Positions 37,400 to 46,407 of a DNA stretch of 64,000 nucleotides are shown in pieces (the stretch's first letter is position 1; each line of letters begins with the position of its first letter). The position numbers and the translations under genes were made by a program. Source of the DNA: Actinopolyspora halophila DSM 43834 (GTDB lineage: Bacteria > Actinomycetota > Actinomycetes > Mycobacteriales > Pseudonocardiaceae). Location: positions 652,590 to 716,589 of the forward strand of contig NZ_AQUI01000002.1 of assembly GCF_000371785.1 (NCBI RefSeq), in the 5' to 3' direction. The notes beneath the pieces are model-generated. The model saw only the letters and a list, made by a program, of their open reading frames with translations, searched no databases and had not been told where the DNA came from.

Positions 37400-37494
37400 G
37401 CTCACGATCCTGGCACGCGCGTACCACCCGGGGCATCCGATTACGGCCCACCGCACACCCCGCAGGCCGCCGAGCTGTTCGGGAGTTCCGGTTC

Positions 37495-37545
37495 GGTTGG
37501 CGTGGGCTCCGCCACGCAACCACCCGAGCAAACCGGCCGTCCCGC
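37495..37545 (-). repeat. Head fragment of the palindromic repeat family
   Basis: On the minus strand it reads GGTTTGCTCGGGTGGTTGCG then TGGCGGAGCCCACGCCAACC, matching the head of the long elements (GGTTTGCTTGG, then TTGGCGGA) and closing with its own GGTTGCGTGG/CCACGCCAACC stem. The long palindrome is absent. It lies between menC and the second SUFU gene. Confidence 0.5.
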
Positions 37546-37555
37546 AGAGAATCTT

Positions 37556-38152
37556 TCAGGCCACGCTGGGCCTGCCCAGGTCGAACACGTCCACCTCGAA
37601 GCGCGCCCACTGCTTGCGCAGCGCGGAGACCCCCCGGTCGAGGGCGAAGTTCAGCTCGCCGAGCGTCACCGGAAGCAGCGTGAAGACCTGCAGCTGTTCC
37701 ACTCCCTGGGCATCGGTGAACCTGGTGAACTCGGGAGGGAACATCGGGTGCCCACCCGCGAGCAGCGCGTGGAACTCGGTCCCGGCCAGCAGCGGCTGGT
37801 CGTTGGGAACGAGCTGGTCCGGCACGAGATGGGTGCTGTTGCGCACCAGCAGCTCGGAGGAGATGTCCACCAGGTAGCGGGCCGCCTCGGCCTGCTCCCG
37901 GTACACCGTGCACGCCAGCTCCTGGGCGGGTTCGGCCCCGATGGGCTGGAAGCGCAGCCCCGAACTGATCACCGACGTCAGGTGGTACTCGTCCAGGTGG
38001 AAGAAGACCAGACCGTAGCCGCGGTCCGGACCGTTCACGTTCGGGGGCTCCGCCTCCGAGGGCGCCCCCGCGTACCGTTCCAGGTTCTCCGCGAGGCCGA
38101 CGAACCGGTGGGCGCCTCCGATAGGAGGAGTTTCCTTGTTATCGGTGTTCAA
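37556..38152 (-). CDS. SUFU domain protein (second of two)
   Basis: A 198-residue single SUFU-domain protein: DRGYGLVFFHLDEYHLTSVISSGL, ELACTVYREQ, and the C-terminal VFTLLPVTLGELNFALDRGV, ending FDLGRPSVA. It parallels the protein at 18945-19502 along its whole length; they are related but strongly diverged. TTG start with GGAGG five bases upstream. It lies between menC and the XPB helicase gene. An immunity or chaperone-like role is only inferred from the family. Confidence 0.82.
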   Translation of the reverse strand: MNTDNKETPPIGGAHRFVGLAENLERYAGAPSEAEPPNVNGPDRGYGLVFFHLDEYHLTSVISSGLRFQPIGAEPAQELACTVYREQAEAARYLVDISSELLVRNSTHLVPDQLVPNDQPLLAGTEFHALLAGGHPMFPPEFTRFTDAQGVEQLQVFTLLPVTLGELNFALDRGVSALRKQWARFEVDVFDLGRPSVA

Positions 38153-38259
38153 CCTGGCCTCCAGCGACGTCCGGTGGGCGCGAACACGTCACGGGTGCTG
38201 CACGGGGCCGACCGGTGGTCCCGGTCGGTTCGCTCTCGGCCGTGGGCACCGCGGCGGTT

Positions 38260-39924
38260 TCAGGCGTCCACATCGGGAATGGCGGGTCCGAGCAGATCCT
38301 CGGAGTCCACTATCCGGTAGGCGTATCCCTGCTCGGTGAGGAAACGTTGCCGATGGGCAGCGTAGTCGGTGTCCATCGTGTCCCGGGCGACCACCGAGTA
38401 GAAGTGTGCCTGCCCACCCTCGGCCTTGGGCCGCAGCAGCCTGCCCAACCGCTGCGCCTCCTCCTGGCGGGAGCCGAAAGTCCCGGAAACCTGCACGGCG
38501 ACCGAGGCCTCGGGGAGGTCGATGGAGAAGTTGGCCACCTTGGAGACCACGAGCCGGTTGATCTCGCCGCGCCGGAACGCCTCGTAGAGCTTCTCGCGCT
38601 CCTTGTTCCTGGTCGATCCCTCGATGATCGGGGCGTCCAGCGCCTGCCCCAACTCGTGCAGCTGCTCCAGGTAGGCGCCGATCACCAGTGAGGGCTCCTC
38701 CGGGTGCTGGTCGAGGATCGCCCGCACCACGGAGGTCTTGGTGTGCGCCGTGGAGCAGAGTTTGTACCGGTCCTCGGCCTCGGCCGTGGCGTACTCGATG
38801 CGTTCGTCCTCGGACAGCGTCACCCGGACCTCCACGCAGTCCGCGGGGGCGATCCAGCCCTGTGCCTCGATGTCCTTCCAGGGGGCGTCGAAGCGCTTGG
38901 GGCCGATGAGGGAGAACACGTCGCCCTCGCGCCCGTCCTCGCGGACCAGCGTCGCGGTCAGCCCGAGCCGTCTCCTGGACTGGAGGTCCGCGGTCATGCG
39001 AAAGACCGGCGCGGGGAGCAGGTGCACCTCGTCGTAGATGATCAGCCCCCAGTCGCGCGAGTCGAACAGGTCGAGGTGCTGGTACTCGCCCTTCGACTTG
39101 CGGGTGATCACCTGGTAGGTGGCTATGGTCACCGGTCGGATCTGTTTCTGCTCACCCGAGTACTCGCCGATCTCGTCCTCGGTGAGCGAGGTCCGCTCGA
39201 CGAGCTCGCGTTTCCACTGCCTGCCCGCGACCGTGTTGGTGACCAGGATCAGCGTGGTCGCACCGGCCTCGGCCATGGCCGCGGCCCCGACCAGGGTCTT
39301 GCCCGCGCCGCAGGGCAGCACCACGACCCCCGAGCCCCCGGCCCAGAACGATTCGACGGCCTGGCGCTGGTAGTCGCGCAGCTGCCACCCGTGCTGCTCG
39401 AGTGAGATGGGGTGGGCTTCGCCGTCCACGTACCCGGCCAGGTCCTCGGCGGGCCAGCCCAGTTTGAGCAGGGTCTGCTTGAGTCGGCCGCGCTCGCTGG
39501 GGTGGACCACCACCGTGTCCCCGTCCAGGCGCTCGCCGACCATGGGTTTGATCTTCTTGCTGCGCAGGACCTCCTCGAGCACGGCCCGGTCACGTGCGCC
39601 GAGCACGAGACCGTGCGCGGGGTCGTGGGTCAGCTCCAGCCTGCCGTAACGGCCCATCGTTTCGACGATGTCGACCAGCAGCGGCTGCGGGACGGGGTAG
39701 CGCGAGTTGTTGACCAGGGCGTCCACGACCTGCTCGGGGTCGTGCCCTGCGGCGCGGGCGTTCCACAGCGCGAGGGGAGTGATCCGGTAGGTGTGCACGT
39801 GTTCCGGTGCGCGTTCGAGCTCGGCGAACGGTGCGATCGCGGTACGCGCCTCTTCGGCCCCGGTGTGGTCCACCTCGAGAAGTACCGTCTTGTCCGACTG
39901 AACTATCAGTGGTCCGTCAGTCAC
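38260..39924 (-). CDS. DNA repair helicase XPB
   Basis: A 554-residue superfamily 2 helicase. An N-terminal XPB-specific domain (about 1-150) is followed by RecA1 with Walker A PCGAGKT (about 207-213) and the DEVH box YDEVHLLP, then RecA2 with SKVANFSIDLPEASVAVQVSG and motif VI QRLGRLLRPK. It unwinds DNA 3'-5' and is linked to nucleotide excision repair with a Bax1-type nuclease in other organisms. I chose GTG 39924 behind CAGGAG; the upstream extension is not credible. Rv0861c is the counterpart. Its mycobacterial neighbour (helicase-associated protein) lies 12 kb away here. Confidence 0.93.
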   Translation of the reverse strand: MTDGPLIVQSDKTVLLEVDHTGAEEARTAIAPFAELERAPEHVHTYRITPLALWNARAAGHDPEQVVDALVNNSRYPVPQPLLVDIVETMGRYGRLELTHDPAHGLVLGARDRAVLEEVLRSKKIKPMVGERLDGDTVVVHPSERGRLKQTLLKLGWPAEDLAGYVDGEAHPISLEQHGWQLRDYQRQAVESFWAGGSGVVVLPCGAGKTLVGAAAMAEAGATTLILVTNTVAGRQWKRELVERTSLTEDEIGEYSGEQKQIRPVTIATYQVITRKSKGEYQHLDLFDSRDWGLIIYDEVHLLPAPVFRMTADLQSRRRLGLTATLVREDGREGDVFSLIGPKRFDAPWKDIEAQGWIAPADCVEVRVTLSEDERIEYATAEAEDRYKLCSTAHTKTSVVRAILDQHPEEPSLVIGAYLEQLHELGQALDAPIIEGSTRNKEREKLYEAFRRGEINRLVVSKVANFSIDLPEASVAVQVSGTFGSRQEEAQRLGRLLRPKAEGGQAHFYSVVARDTMDTDYAAHRQRFLTEQGYAYRIVDSEDLLGPAIPDVDA

Positions 39925-40339
39925 GGGATGGCTCCTGGCTGGACTGGATTGTTGCTGGCTCGTGGCGGTGTGTGCCGCGGGGTCCAACGGGATTCCGGCC
40001 GTCGAGTATTCCACCGGAAGCGCGGTTCGTGTGGTGCAGGTCGTGGACACCGGGTCGCTGGACCGCTCCGGGCGGGGTCGGCGGTCGAGCGGGCGCGACC
40101 GCCGACCGGTTCGTGCGCCGCGGGGGCGGTGGTGGCCGCCGTCGCCCGGCCGTGCGATCGGCGGCCCGTCGCGCCTCTCCGGCCCGCGCGGGATCGTCGC
40201 CGGTCGGCGGTCGTGTTACTGCTGGAAAATTCCATTGGCACAACGCTTCGTTTCAGTTCTCGTCACGACTGGTCCGCCGTCCCGGTGACATCCAGTAATT
40301 TGCTCACTCGACCGGGTGAAGCAAGGTAGAGAGGATGGC
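39925..40339. other. 415-bp divergent intergenic region
   Basis: It lies between the XPB and LppU-like gene starts. Mostly GC-rich without a supportable gene; a lower-GC stretch at 40210-40310 (GGAAAATTCCATTGG, then CAGTAATTTGCTCACTC) probably carries the promoter of the rightward gene. No repeat copy. Confidence 0.5.
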
Positions 40340-41017
40340 GTGAACACTCCACCAGACACACCGGACTCGGAGGATTCTTCGACGTGGGACGCGCAACCTT
40401 CCGAAGGGATCACGGAGACGGAACCGCGGTCCGAGCGACAGGTGGACGAGGAGGAGGTGGTGGATCCTCACCCGAGGAGCGGGAGACGTGGGAAGCTGTT
40501 CGGCTCTTTGGTCACGCTCGCCGTCGTGGTGCTGCTCGGGTGCGGTGCGCTGTTCGGCTGGAACGCGTGGAAGTCCGGCTCGATGGGAGCCGTGGAGGAG
40601 ATGCTGTCCGACATCGGCGGGGTGGACCTCGCCGAGGGTGACTGCGTGCACATCCCCCGGGGCGGCGAGAACGTCGACTTCGAGCAGGCCGGGTGCGGTT
40701 CGGCCCGCTCGGATTTCCGCGTGGTCGAGCTGCGGGAGGACTCGCGGAAGTGCGCCCGGCAGTCCTACGGCGCGTTGCTCGTTAACGAGGACGTGTACTG
40801 CATGGTCCCCGATGTGGAGGTCGGCGACTGCGTGACCGACCTCGAGGGGGAGACGACACTGCTCACCAAGGCGAACTGCGCCGACGAGGCCGCGGCATGG
40901 CGAGTGACCGGGGTCGCCGATGTGGTCGATTCCGAGGAGTGCGCCGCGGGTGCCATGTACCAGACCTACCCCGAGCCCGCGCGGACGCTGTGTTTCGCGG
41001 AGCTCTCCCGGGAGTAG
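40340..41017 (+). CDS. LppU-like single-pass membrane protein (first of two)
   Basis: A 225-residue protein: disordered acidic N-terminus (1-55), one membrane segment (about 58-78, GSLVTLAVVVLLGCGALFGW) and an outer domain with about ten cysteines. The pattern GDCVHIP, then CG, GDCVTDLEGETTLLTKANC, AAWRVTGV and YPEPARTLCF recurs in LppU-like actinobacterial proteins, whose function is unknown. The cysteines likely form disulfides outside the cell. GTG start behind GAGAGGA. Its neighbour at 41313 shares the plan, suggesting an old tandem duplication. Confidence 0.82.
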   Translation: MNTPPDTPDSEDSSTWDAQPSEGITETEPRSERQVDEEEVVDPHPRSGRRGKLFGSLVTLAVVVLLGCGALFGWNAWKSGSMGAVEEMLSDIGGVDLAEGDCVHIPRGGENVDFEQAGCGSARSDFRVVELREDSRKCARQSYGALLVNEDVYCMVPDVEVGDCVTDLEGETTLLTKANCADEAAAWRVTGVADVVDSEECAAGAMYQTYPEPARTLCFAELSRE

Positions 41018-41312
41018 TCGGCCCTTCCGCCTCGGTCGTCGTGGGCCGGCCGGAGCGGGGCCGCCCACTGGTTCGGGAACGGGTGTCCCGGTCCCGGTGA
41101 GTGCCCCGCTTCGACCGTCGACTCGAACGGAGAACCGTCGGGGGAGCGCGTGCGGCGGGGATCAGCGTGGCTCCCCGCCCTCGTGCGGAGCACCTCCGGC
41201 GCCGGTTCTCGATTTCACGACTTCTTGTCCGCCGGAAGTGCCCGACAGGAGGAGAAGCCCCGGAACATCGGTTAGATTTAACTCGAAAGCATGATCTTCG
41301 GAAGAGGGGCGC

Positions 41313-42056
41313 GTGACTTTTCCACCACAGTCGTCGAATGATCCCGAGCAGGACCCGTCGGGCGAGGCTCGGGCCGGCGCGGAGAACCCCTCCGGCCCCG
41401 GGAGACCGGCCGGTCCTGGATGGGACGTCTTCGGGTTGAGCTGGGGCGGTCCCGACGCGGCTGGAGAAACGCGGTCACCGCACGCCCGGCGGCGGTTCAA
41501 AGCGGGATCGCCGCTGCTGCTGTTCAGCGTGATCGCTCCGCTCGTGCTGGTCGCGCTGGTGGCCACCCTGGTCGGGGTGGGAGCGCGGACCGATTCGACG
41601 GAGGAGGCCTTCGACGGGGGAACGAGTGAGGAACTCGGCTCGGAGGCCGGTGGTGCCGACGACTCGGAGGGAACCTGCCTGAACGTCGTCGACCCCAGCA
41701 TCGAAGCCGGGGTGCAACGCCCCGCCGCCTGCGGCTCGCGGGACTCGGACTACGAGGTGGTGAGCAGCACCGCCTCCCCGCCCCTCGAGTGTCCTTCCGA
41801 CGCCTACAGCAGGCTGGTCCGTGCGGGCAGCGGTTACTGCCTGATTCCGGACGTCCGGAAGGGCGACTGCATGCGCAGCGGTGCGCCCACGGAATTCCGC
41901 ACCAAGGTGCGGTGCGTCGACGCCGAGGCCGACATGCGGATCACGAAGGTCGCCTCCGCCGCCGACGAGACGCTCTGCCCGATCGGGACGACCTGGTACA
42001 TGAGTTATCCGGAGCCGGAGGAGACGCTCTGCGCCGAACGGATCTCCGCGATCTAA
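41313..42056 (+). CDS. LppU-like single-pass membrane protein (second of two)
   Basis: A 247-residue protein with the same architecture as the preceding gene: disordered N-terminus (1-62), membrane segment (about 69-90, LLLFSVIAPLVLVALVATLV) and a Cys-rich outer domain (CLNVVDPS, CLIPDVRKGDC, TKVRCVDAEADMRITKV, YPEPEETLCAERI). The cysteine spacing matches the neighbour's, but overall identity appears low. GTG start with GGAAGAGG upstream. A separate 295-base gap with an AT-rich GGTTAGATTTAAC stretch suggests its own promoter. Confidence 0.8.
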   Translation: MTFPPQSSNDPEQDPSGEARAGAENPSGPGRPAGPGWDVFGLSWGGPDAAGETRSPHARRRFKAGSPLLLFSVIAPLVLVALVATLVGVGARTDSTEEAFDGGTSEELGSEAGGADDSEGTCLNVVDPSIEAGVQRPAACGSRDSDYEVVSSTASPPLECPSDAYSRLVRAGSGYCLIPDVRKGDCMRSGAPTEFRTKVRCVDAEADMRITKVASAADETLCPIGTTWYMSYPEPEETLCAERISAI

Positions 42057-42079
42057 CGCGTCTCCGCTGACGAGCGCGG

Positions 42080-42115
42080 CCCTGCGGCGGAGTGGAACCC
42101 TGCGGCGGAGTGGAA
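42080..42115. repeat. 18-bp tandem direct repeat (two units)
   Basis: CCCTGCGGCGGAGTGGAA occurs twice back to back between the convergent ends of the second LppU-like gene and the ABC ATPase gene. Probably a local slippage duplication. Confidence 0.9.
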
Positions 42116-42120
42116 CGGAG

Positions 42121-43092
42121 TCACTCGGCGGGCTCGTGCGCGGAGGGCCCCGACTCCACCGCGATGGACTCCGACTCCGCATCGGAGCGCTCGCCATCCG
42201 AAGTGGACTCGCTCTCCGAAGTGGACTCGTCCTCCGAAGAGGTGCTCCGCGTGGTGGTTCCGCCCGGCCGCTCGACTTCTCCGCCGCCGCGCAGCATGCG
42301 GGCGATCTCACCGCGCAGGTGCACGAAGGTCTCCGACTCGCGGGTACCGATCTGGTCGCGCTCGTCGCCGAGGTCGACCGGCAGGTCGGCGACGATGGTC
42401 GCGGGCGTCTTGGACAGCACGAGCACCCGGTCCCCGAGGTAGACGCTCTCGTCGATGTCGTGGGTGACCAGCAGGATCGTGGTGTCCTGCTCCGCGCGGA
42501 CCCGCAACAGCAGGTCCTCCAGCTCGAAACGCGTCTGCGCGTCCACGGAGGCGAACGGTTCGTCCATGAGCAACAGCGCGGGGCGACAGGCCAGCGCCCG
42601 TGCGATGGCGACTCGCTGCTGCATTCCACCGGAAAGCTGCCACGGATACTTGCGCTCCGAGCCGGACAGTCCCACCCAGTCCAGGGTCTGCCGCACCCGC
42701 TCGCGTCGCCGCTCCTTGGGGATGTTCCCGGAGCGCAGCGGGAACTCGACGTTTCCGCGCACGCTCATCCACGGGAACAGCGAACGACCGTAGTCCTGGA
42801 AGACCACGGCCAGGTCCTCGGGAACCCCCCGTACGGGCTCTCCGTGCATCCGCACCTCGCCGCCGCTCGGCCTGATCAGCGAGGCGATGCAGCGCAGCAG
42901 AGTGGACTTGCCGCACCCGGACGGGCCGACGATGCAGGTCAGCTGTCCGGCTCTGACGTCGAAGGACACTCCGCCGATGGCGGTGTGCTCCTGTTGTCCC
43001 GCGTAGGTGTGCCCCAGGTCGGAGACTTCCAGCATGCTCGGCACGGTTCCTCCGCTCCCGTCCGTCGTCGGTTCGTTCCGCGTTGCCGTCAT
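42121..43092 (-). CDS. ABC transporter ATP-binding protein, nitrate/sulfonate/taurine type
   Basis: A 323-residue ATPase energising uptake. Walker A GPSGCGKST (about 55-63), Q-loop VFQDYGRSLFPW, signature LSGGMQQRVAIARAL and Walker B LLLMDEPFASVD are intact. The sequence resembles SsuB/TauB/NrtD-type proteins. The last ~60 residues (from about 265) are a Ser/Glu-rich acidic tail with TSSEDESTSESES-like repeats, unusual for the family. Its start overlaps the permease stop by four bases. Last gene of a four-gene operon. Confidence 0.93.
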   Translation of the reverse strand: MTATRNEPTTDGSGGTVPSMLEVSDLGHTYAGQQEHTAIGGVSFDVRAGQLTCIVGPSGCGKSTLLRCIASLIRPSGGEVRMHGEPVRGVPEDLAVVFQDYGRSLFPWMSVRGNVEFPLRSGNIPKERRRERVRQTLDWVGLSGSERKYPWQLSGGMQQRVAIARALACRPALLLMDEPFASVDAQTRFELEDLLLRVRAEQDTTILLVTHDIDESVYLGDRVLVLSKTPATIVADLPVDLGDERDQIGTRESETFVHLRGEIARMLRGGGEVERPGGTTTRSTSSEDESTSESESTSDGERSDAESESIAVESGPSAHEPAE

Positions 43093-43901
43093 TGCGGTAC
43101 CGCCTCCAGGACACGTCGCTCCACGATGGACAGGGCGGTGTTCAGCAGGTAACCGAGAACGCCGAGCAGCACGATCCCGCTCCAAAGCTGTGCGTAGTCG
43201 AATTGGTCGCGTGCGAGCATCATGGCGTGCCCGAGGCCGTCGCTGGCGCCGACGAGCTCGGAGATCACCATCATGATCAGGGCCAGCGAGAGGCTGATCC
43301 GCAGGCCCGCGAAGATCTTGGGCAGTGCCCCCGGAAGCACGACCGAGCCGAGCCAGGAAGCGCGTGAGATGCCGAAGGCGCGGGCCGTCTCCGTTTTGAC
43401 CGGATCCACGGAGCGGGCGCCGTCGGCGCTGTTGAGCAGGATCGGCCAGAGGCAGCCGAACACGATCGTCACCAGCTGCAGCTTGAAACCGATGCTGAAC
43501 AGCACCATGAAGACCGGAAGCAGTGCGGGCGGGGGGATGGAACGCGCGAAGGACAGCAGCGGGCCGACGTAGGCCAGCACGTTGCCGGAACGCCCCAGCA
43601 GCAGCCCGATACCGACCCCGAGCACTCCGGCCAGCGCCCAGCCGAGGAGCAGTCTGCCCACGCTGGGCAGCACGTCGTCGAAGGCCGCCTCGGTCAGGAA
43701 CAGCGTCCCGAGCCCGCCGCTGAACCACATCCGCCACATCTCCGCGACCACGCGCACCGGAGTGGGGAAGAACGGGCTGTCGTTGCCCACCGTGAACAGC
43801 TGCCACAGCAGTACGGCCCCGAGGAGCACGCCCAGCTGGGAGATCACTCCCGTCACGCGGTGGTGCGGGCGTGTGTTCGCCGAACTCGCGGAGCCGCTCA
43901 T
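43089..43901 (-). CDS. ABC transporter permease, SsuC/TauC-like (second)
   Basis: A 270-residue inner-membrane permease with about six membrane segments and the EAA-type loop (VDPVKTETARAFGISRASWLGSVVLPGALPKIF), which contacts the ATPase. I place the start at ATG 43901, within an ATGA overlap with the first permease's stop; an earlier ATG at 43934 would extend into it. It probably pairs with the first permease as a heterodimer. Confidence 0.92.
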   Translation of the reverse strand: MSGSASSANTRPHHRVTGVISQLGVLLGAVLLWQLFTVGNDSPFFPTPVRVVAEMWRMWFSGGLGTLFLTEAAFDDVLPSVGRLLLGWALAGVLGVGIGLLLGRSGNVLAYVGPLLSFARSIPPPALLPVFMVLFSIGFKLQLVTIVFGCLWPILLNSADGARSVDPVKTETARAFGISRASWLGSVVLPGALPKIFAGLRISLSLALIMMVISELVGASDGLGHAMMLARDQFDYAQLWSGIVLLGVLGYLLNTALSIVERRVLEAVPQ

Positions 43902-44662
43902 GTCGTCCCTCCCGAAGGAGCCCAGGTGATCCACTTGCGCTGAGCCCCGGACATCCCCGCGTTGACCAGGTAGCCGAGCACACCCGCGAGCAGGGTTCCG
44001 GCCAGGACCTGGTCCATGCGGCCCGCTCCGCTGCTGGCCACGTAGATGAAGCTCCCGATGCCTCCGCTACCGGGGTTCAGCATCTCCACGCTGATCAGCA
44101 CGATCAGCGCGGTGCTGGCCGCCAGCCGCAGTCCGGTGAACACGAACGGGATCACGTGGGGAAGCTTGATCCGGAGGAGTCGCTGGACGCGCGAGATGCG
44201 GAAGGCTCGCGCCGATTCGAGCAGCTGCTCGTCGAGTTGGCCCGTGGAGTAGATCGTGTTGAACAGCAGCGGCCAGACGGCGGCGTAGCAGGCGAGGAAG
44301 ATCTTCCCGGACGGGCTTCCCGCCGTGACCACGACGACGAGGGGAATCAGCGCCACCGAGGGGACGGGGCGCAGGAACTCGATGAGGGAGGTCGTCGCCG
44401 TCCGCAGCAGCGGGACGCTGCCGAGCAGCAATCCCGCGGGAACGGCTACCAGACCGCAGATTCCCAGGGCGATCAGCCAGGAGAGGACGGTGGCGACGAC
44501 GTCGAGCAGGAAGTCGCGCTGACCGAGCAACTCGGCCAGCTCGGTCAGCACGATCGAGGGCGGTGGAAGGTATCGCTGCGGGGCGAGACCGGAGCGGCCC
44601 ACGATCTCGCAGAGCACGAGAAAGACGGTGGCCCCGATCAGTGCGCGGACGGCGTTGCGCAT
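43898..44662 (-). CDS. ABC transporter permease, SsuC/TauC-like (first)
   Basis: A 254-residue inner-membrane permease. Residues 8-25 form the first membrane segment, and the EAA-type loop reads LDEQLLESARAFRISRVQRLLRIKLPHVIPFVF. Two permease genes for one transporter is less usual in the nitrate/sulfonate family, where a homodimer is common. It overlaps the second permease by four bases and follows the substrate-binding protein after a 200-base gap containing a strong hairpin. Confidence 0.92.
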   Translation of the reverse strand: MRNAVRALIGATVFLVLCEIVGRSGLAPQRYLPPPSIVLTELAELLGQRDFLLDVVATVLSWLIALGICGLVAVPAGLLLGSVPLLRTATTSLIEFLRPVPSVALIPLVVVVTAGSPSGKIFLACYAAVWPLLFNTIYSTGQLDEQLLESARAFRISRVQRLLRIKLPHVIPFVFTGLRLAASTALIVLISVEMLNPGSGGIGSFIYVASSGAGRMDQVLAGTLLAGVLGYLVNAGMSGAQRKWITWAPSGGTT

Positions 44663-44793
44663 CGTTTCCTGAATCGTCCGAACGGCAGGCCCGTTCGTTC
44701 AGCGGATGGACAGGTCTCGGCTCGGTTCGCTCGGCGGTGCTGGTTCCGGTTGGCTCAGGCGGTGCCGAAGAACCACCACCCGAGCCACCGGCT

Positions 44794-44829
44794 CCGCAGC
44801 GGGAGGTTCCGTCCCGGAACCCCCTGCGG
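44794..44829 (-). other. Intercistronic hairpin between binding-protein and permease genes
   Basis: CCGCAG and CTGCGG form the outer stem, and GGTTCCG/CGGAACC the inner stem around TCC, with small internal breaks. Such structures often trim transport-operon messages so the binding protein is made in excess. The sequence just left (AACCACCACCCGAGCC) resembles the head of the palindromic repeat family, so it may derive from it. Confidence 0.65.
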
Positions 44830-44862
44830 CACCCGAACCGGAAAATTTCGACAGGGCCGAGT

Positions 44863-45885
44863 TCACTCCTGCTCGTCGGGGGCGTGGAAGAGCATCGACT
44901 CGATGTCGAACTCCTCCGACGGCAGCTCCCCGTTGTTCTGCATGAGACTGACCACGCTCTTGAGCCTGCTGGCCTCGAGGGTGGACGGGTAGGAGCCGAT
45001 GGTCACCAGCGAGGCTGTCTTCGGCTCGATCTCGGTGTACTCCGGCAGGAGTTCCTCGACCTGGCTGCGGTTGTCGTTGGCTTCCGCCTGCGCCCTGGAC
45101 ATCACCCGCTGGAAGTCGGCTGCGGCTTCCTTGTGGTTCTGCATCCACTCGTTGGTGGCCGCGTAGCCCGCGATGGGCATGTTGGCGGTCGGTCCCGAGG
45201 TCTGATCCACCAGGGTTTGGGCGCCCAGCTGGTTGGCTCGCGAGATGAAGGGTTCGATCACCGAGGCCGCCGCGACGTCGCCGTTGCGCACTGCGGTGGG
45301 CATGTCGGGGAAGTCCATCGTGACGAACTCGACGTTGTCCGGATCGACGCCGTGGGTCTCCAGGGTGGTCCGCGCCGTCAGCTCGTTGAGGTTGCCCCGG
45401 GTGTTGACCGCGATCTTCTTGCCCGCGAGGTCGGAGATTTCCTGTGCGCGCCCGTCCGGCATGTGCATCAGCAGGAAGGTGCCCTCCTCGGCCTGGTAGG
45501 CGTCGGAGAGGGCCTTGATGTCGGCCGTCCCTTTCTGCTGGGCACGGATGAACGAGACCCAGTTGCCGAAGGTGACGTCCAACTCGCCGCTGGCGATCTT
45601 GGGGATGCCGCGCGCGCCGCCGGGGATGGTGGTCAGGTTCACTTCGAGGCCTGCGTCCTTGAAATAGCCCTTCTTCATCGCCAGATGGAGCGGGGCCACG
45701 TCGACGGCGGGCATGGTGCCGAGGTTGATCTTCGTGTTCCCCGACTCCGAGTTCGCTTCGCCTTCCGAGCCGCTGAGCAGGCCGCAGCCGGAAACCAGGA
45801 AGAGACCGAGGCTGGTGGCGAGAGCCAGCGCGGTCCGGAACAACGAGCGGCTTCTCCGGCCGGCTCGCACATCGGATCGAACCAT
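44863..45885 (-). CDS. ABC transporter substrate-binding lipoprotein, SsuA/NrtA/NMT1-like
   Basis: A 340-residue lipoprotein with lipobox VSGC near residue 32. The mature part is a two-lobed binding protein of the SsuA/TauA/NrtA/NMT1 group (NLGTMPAVDVAPLHLAMKKGYF, GNLNELTARTTLETHGVDPDNVEFV). It would deliver a small anion or heterocycle (nitrate, sulfonate, taurine, pyrimidine precursor or similar); the ligand cannot be read from sequence. ATG 45885 is assumed; a TTG nine bases upstream is possible. First gene of the operon, divergent from the conservon kinase gene. Confidence 0.9.
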   Translation of the reverse strand: MVRSDVRAGRRSRSLFRTALALATSLGLFLVSGCGLLSGSEGEANSESGNTKINLGTMPAVDVAPLHLAMKKGYFKDAGLEVNLTTIPGGARGIPKIASGELDVTFGNWVSFIRAQQKGTADIKALSDAYQAEEGTFLLMHMPDGRAQEISDLAGKKIAVNTRGNLNELTARTTLETHGVDPDNVEFVTMDFPDMPTAVRNGDVAAASVIEPFISRANQLGAQTLVDQTSGPTANMPIAGYAATNEWMQNHKEAAADFQRVMSRAQAEANDNRSQVEELLPEYTEIEPKTASLVTIGSYPSTLEASRLKSVVSLMQNNGELPSEEFDIESMLFHAPDEQE

Positions 45886-46407
45886 GGTCAGCAATGCTCT
45901 TTCGAGTGGTTGGGCGACGGGATATTGGACGACGGGATGAGGCAGCTCATTACTTTCACGGTTCCGGCACGAAGAGTCAACAGTGTGGCTCGTTTCATCC
46001 GGACGAGTTAACGCTAGTTAGTTAACTATTCACATACCGCCGATGCATGACCATGGTCGGAAACCGTCCGGCGCTGTTCTGCCGCGGTCCGCCGGGAAGT
46101 GGGTTATCTCACAGAGGGGGTGGAAAGTTGCTCACCGTACCCACTTGACCCGGTGATGCCTTCTAACGGGGGAAAACTGGGAATAGTGTGAATAACGCTA
46201 CGTATAGCGCCCCACTTTTCCGATCGTGGTGTCCGTCAGTACGCTGATGCTGCCCGCGGGAGTCGCGCAGCCCCGGATTCCCGGGGGAGTGGGTTCGGGA
46301 CGCCAGGGTGGCGACCATCCCCTGAGCTGCACATCCCGTGTTTTGGTGCCGTCAGTCCATCGACGGAACGGCACGTGCCCGTAACTGTCGGAATGAGGAA
46401 GCCACGA
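45886..46407. other. Divergent regulatory region between ABC operon and conservon
   Basis: No gene. GTTAAC occurs twice around CTAGTTA (about 46008-46028), with AT-rich sequence after it, and CGCTA-CGTA-TAGCG forms an inverted repeat at 46196-46209. These are the best candidates for shared control of the two divergent units. A TTGACC (46145-46150) lies upstream of the kinase gene. Confidence 0.5.
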
